Of a stretch of DNA of 64,000 nucleotides, positions 62,951 to 64,000 are shown piece after piece. The translations under genes were made by a program, and so were the position numbers. A model generated the notes under the pieces. It had not been told where the DNA came from. It made no database searches and worked only from the letters and a program-made list of their open reading frames with translations. The stretch comes from Erodium maritimum (Eukaryota; Streptophyta; Magnoliopsida; Geraniales; Geraniaceae), in NCBI GenBank assembly GCA_963921825.1, contig OY997594.1, positions 38,930,557 through 38,994,556 on the forward strand, read 5' to 3'. Position 1 is the stretch's first letter, and every line of letters starts with the position of its first letter.

Positions 62951-64000
62951 ATTCGTCGGAAGGATACTTACGAAATGACAACCTTTGACGTAAAGTTGGG
63001 AATGGATTGGCTGGCGAAGTACCGAGCCAATATCGACTGCTATAGGCGACGAGTGACAGTGTCAGTAGGCAACACGAAGGTGTCGTGTGTGCTGGGTAGT
63101 AATAGCGGGGTTCTCCTGTCGGCATGGTCCGTAGTGGAGGAAGTATCGGCCAGGCAGAGCCGAGAGTTACCGCGAAGGGTATGGGGGGTTCCCCGAGGAG
63201 TTGAGCGGGTTGCCACCAGTTCGTGAGGTGGAATTCAGGATTGACCTGGTACCGGTAACGGCAGCGATATCGATGGCGCCTTGCGGGTTCGCGCCAGCAG
63301 AGTTGACCAAGCTGAAGCGTCAGCTCGAGGAGCGTCGGGAGGAGGGGTTTATTCGTCCGAGCACATCACTGTGGGGAGCGCCAGCACTCTTCGTGAAGAA
63401 GAAGAGTGGACGACTTCGGATGTTTATGGACTACCTAAAACTGAACCGGGTTACGGTGAACAACGATACCCGATGCTGAGAATTGACGACTTGTTTGACC
63501 AGTTGAGAGGGTTGACGTGTTTCTCGAAGATCGATCTGCGATCCGGATATTACCAGTTGCGAGTCCGAGAGGGGGACGTCGCAAAGACTACATTCCGGAC
63601 ACGCTATGAGCATTACGAGTTCAGGGTGATGCTTTGGACTGACGAACGCACCTGCAGCGTTCATGGATCTGATGAACAGTATAATCCAGTCGTTCTTAGA
63701 TCAGTTTGTGGTGGTGTTTGTAGACGACATCGTGATCTACTGGCAGAACGAGGCGGCGCATGAGGTACATCTGAGGGGTGTTCTGACCCTGTTGCGGACG
63801 CATCAGCCATCCGCTAACCTGGAAAAGTGCGAGTTTTGGCTCGGTGAGGTGAATCCTTGGTCACGTTAGGTTCCGTGACGGTAGTTTGGTCGATCCGGTG
63901 GAGATCGACGTGGTTTTGAAGTGGGCGCGGCCCACGAGCGTTTTCGAGATCCGCAGCTTCTGGAGGCTGGCGGGATATTATCGGCGGTTGGCCATGTACT
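62951..64000 (+). pseudogene. Gypsy pol pseudogene: protease end and reverse transcriptase
   Basis: It begins MTTFDVKLGMDWLAKYRANI (about 62975-63035) and DCYRRRVTVSVGNTKV, the retropepsin C-terminus. The linker ends [22 protein letters not shown] then runs through at least three frames: [20 protein letters not shown] (63378-63437), [20 protein letters not shown] and LRSGYYQLR (63475-63565), [20 protein letters not shown] with the VDD intact (63690-63755), and [10 protein letters not shown]. Past a stop near 63867 it continues toward [20 protein letters not shown] at the window edge. Frameshifts near 63470, 63640 and 63850 make it non-functional. Same clade as the chromovirus on the minus strand. 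Confidence 0.9.

Overview
This window looks like repeat-rich (probably heterochromatic) DNA of a flowering plant. The evidence is nested Ty3/gypsy elements with a chromodomain after the integrase, Ty1/copia elements primed by initiator tRNA-Met, a FAR1-type Mutator-like transposase with SWIM and zinc-knuckle domains, and Mutator-type miniature elements with 9-bp target duplications. I find no host gene I can name, no rRNA or tRNA gene, and nothing bacterial or viral. Almost every coding region is broken.

Layout. 1-1353: 3' part of a long gypsy LTR. 1354-4636: unassigned DNA with a possible broken exon, an AT-rich stretch and the 3' end of a LINE. 4637-13910: 5'-truncated copia A (+), whose body and LTR carry two solo gypsy LTRs in opposite orientation (6197-9223 minus, 9691-12529 plus). 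14181-19013 and 25899-26865: a decayed Mutator-like region (leader, small genes) carrying a 1.6-kb non-autonomous Mutator-type element (16033-17609) and an intact-ended copia C (19014-25898). 26866-47071: a gypsy chromovirus (minus, both LTRs, TSD TCAAG) inserted in a small ORF. Inside it, 33189-42399 is copia B, in a circularly permuted arrangement. 47077-58102: rest of that small ORF, then a FAR1-like transposase pseudogene (plus) split by solo LTRs 49327-52229 and 53870-56915 and a 423-bp miniature element in an intron. 58103-64000: 5' LTR, leader and broken pol of another gypsy element leaving the window.

All eight gypsy LTRs share a 3' half but have at least two unrelated 5' (U3) parts, so the LTRs are mosaic. 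Perfect 5-bp target duplications around four solo LTRs and the complete element give a clear nesting order.

The most interesting signal is in the 5' leader of copia C (20014-20796). At least nine stem-loops have constant geometry (pentaloop A-Y-W-A-C, inner stem, asymmetric internal loop, outer stem) while the stem sequences change with pairing kept. They are interleaved with small TTGCAT-ATG-ATGCAA hairpins. This looks like a selected RNA structure. Other leads are the permuted copia B insertion, loss of the RT catalytic motif in both members of its family, a conserved palindrome plus splice-acceptor-like block in every gypsy LTR, and degenerate repeat arrays upstream of the FAR1-like gene.
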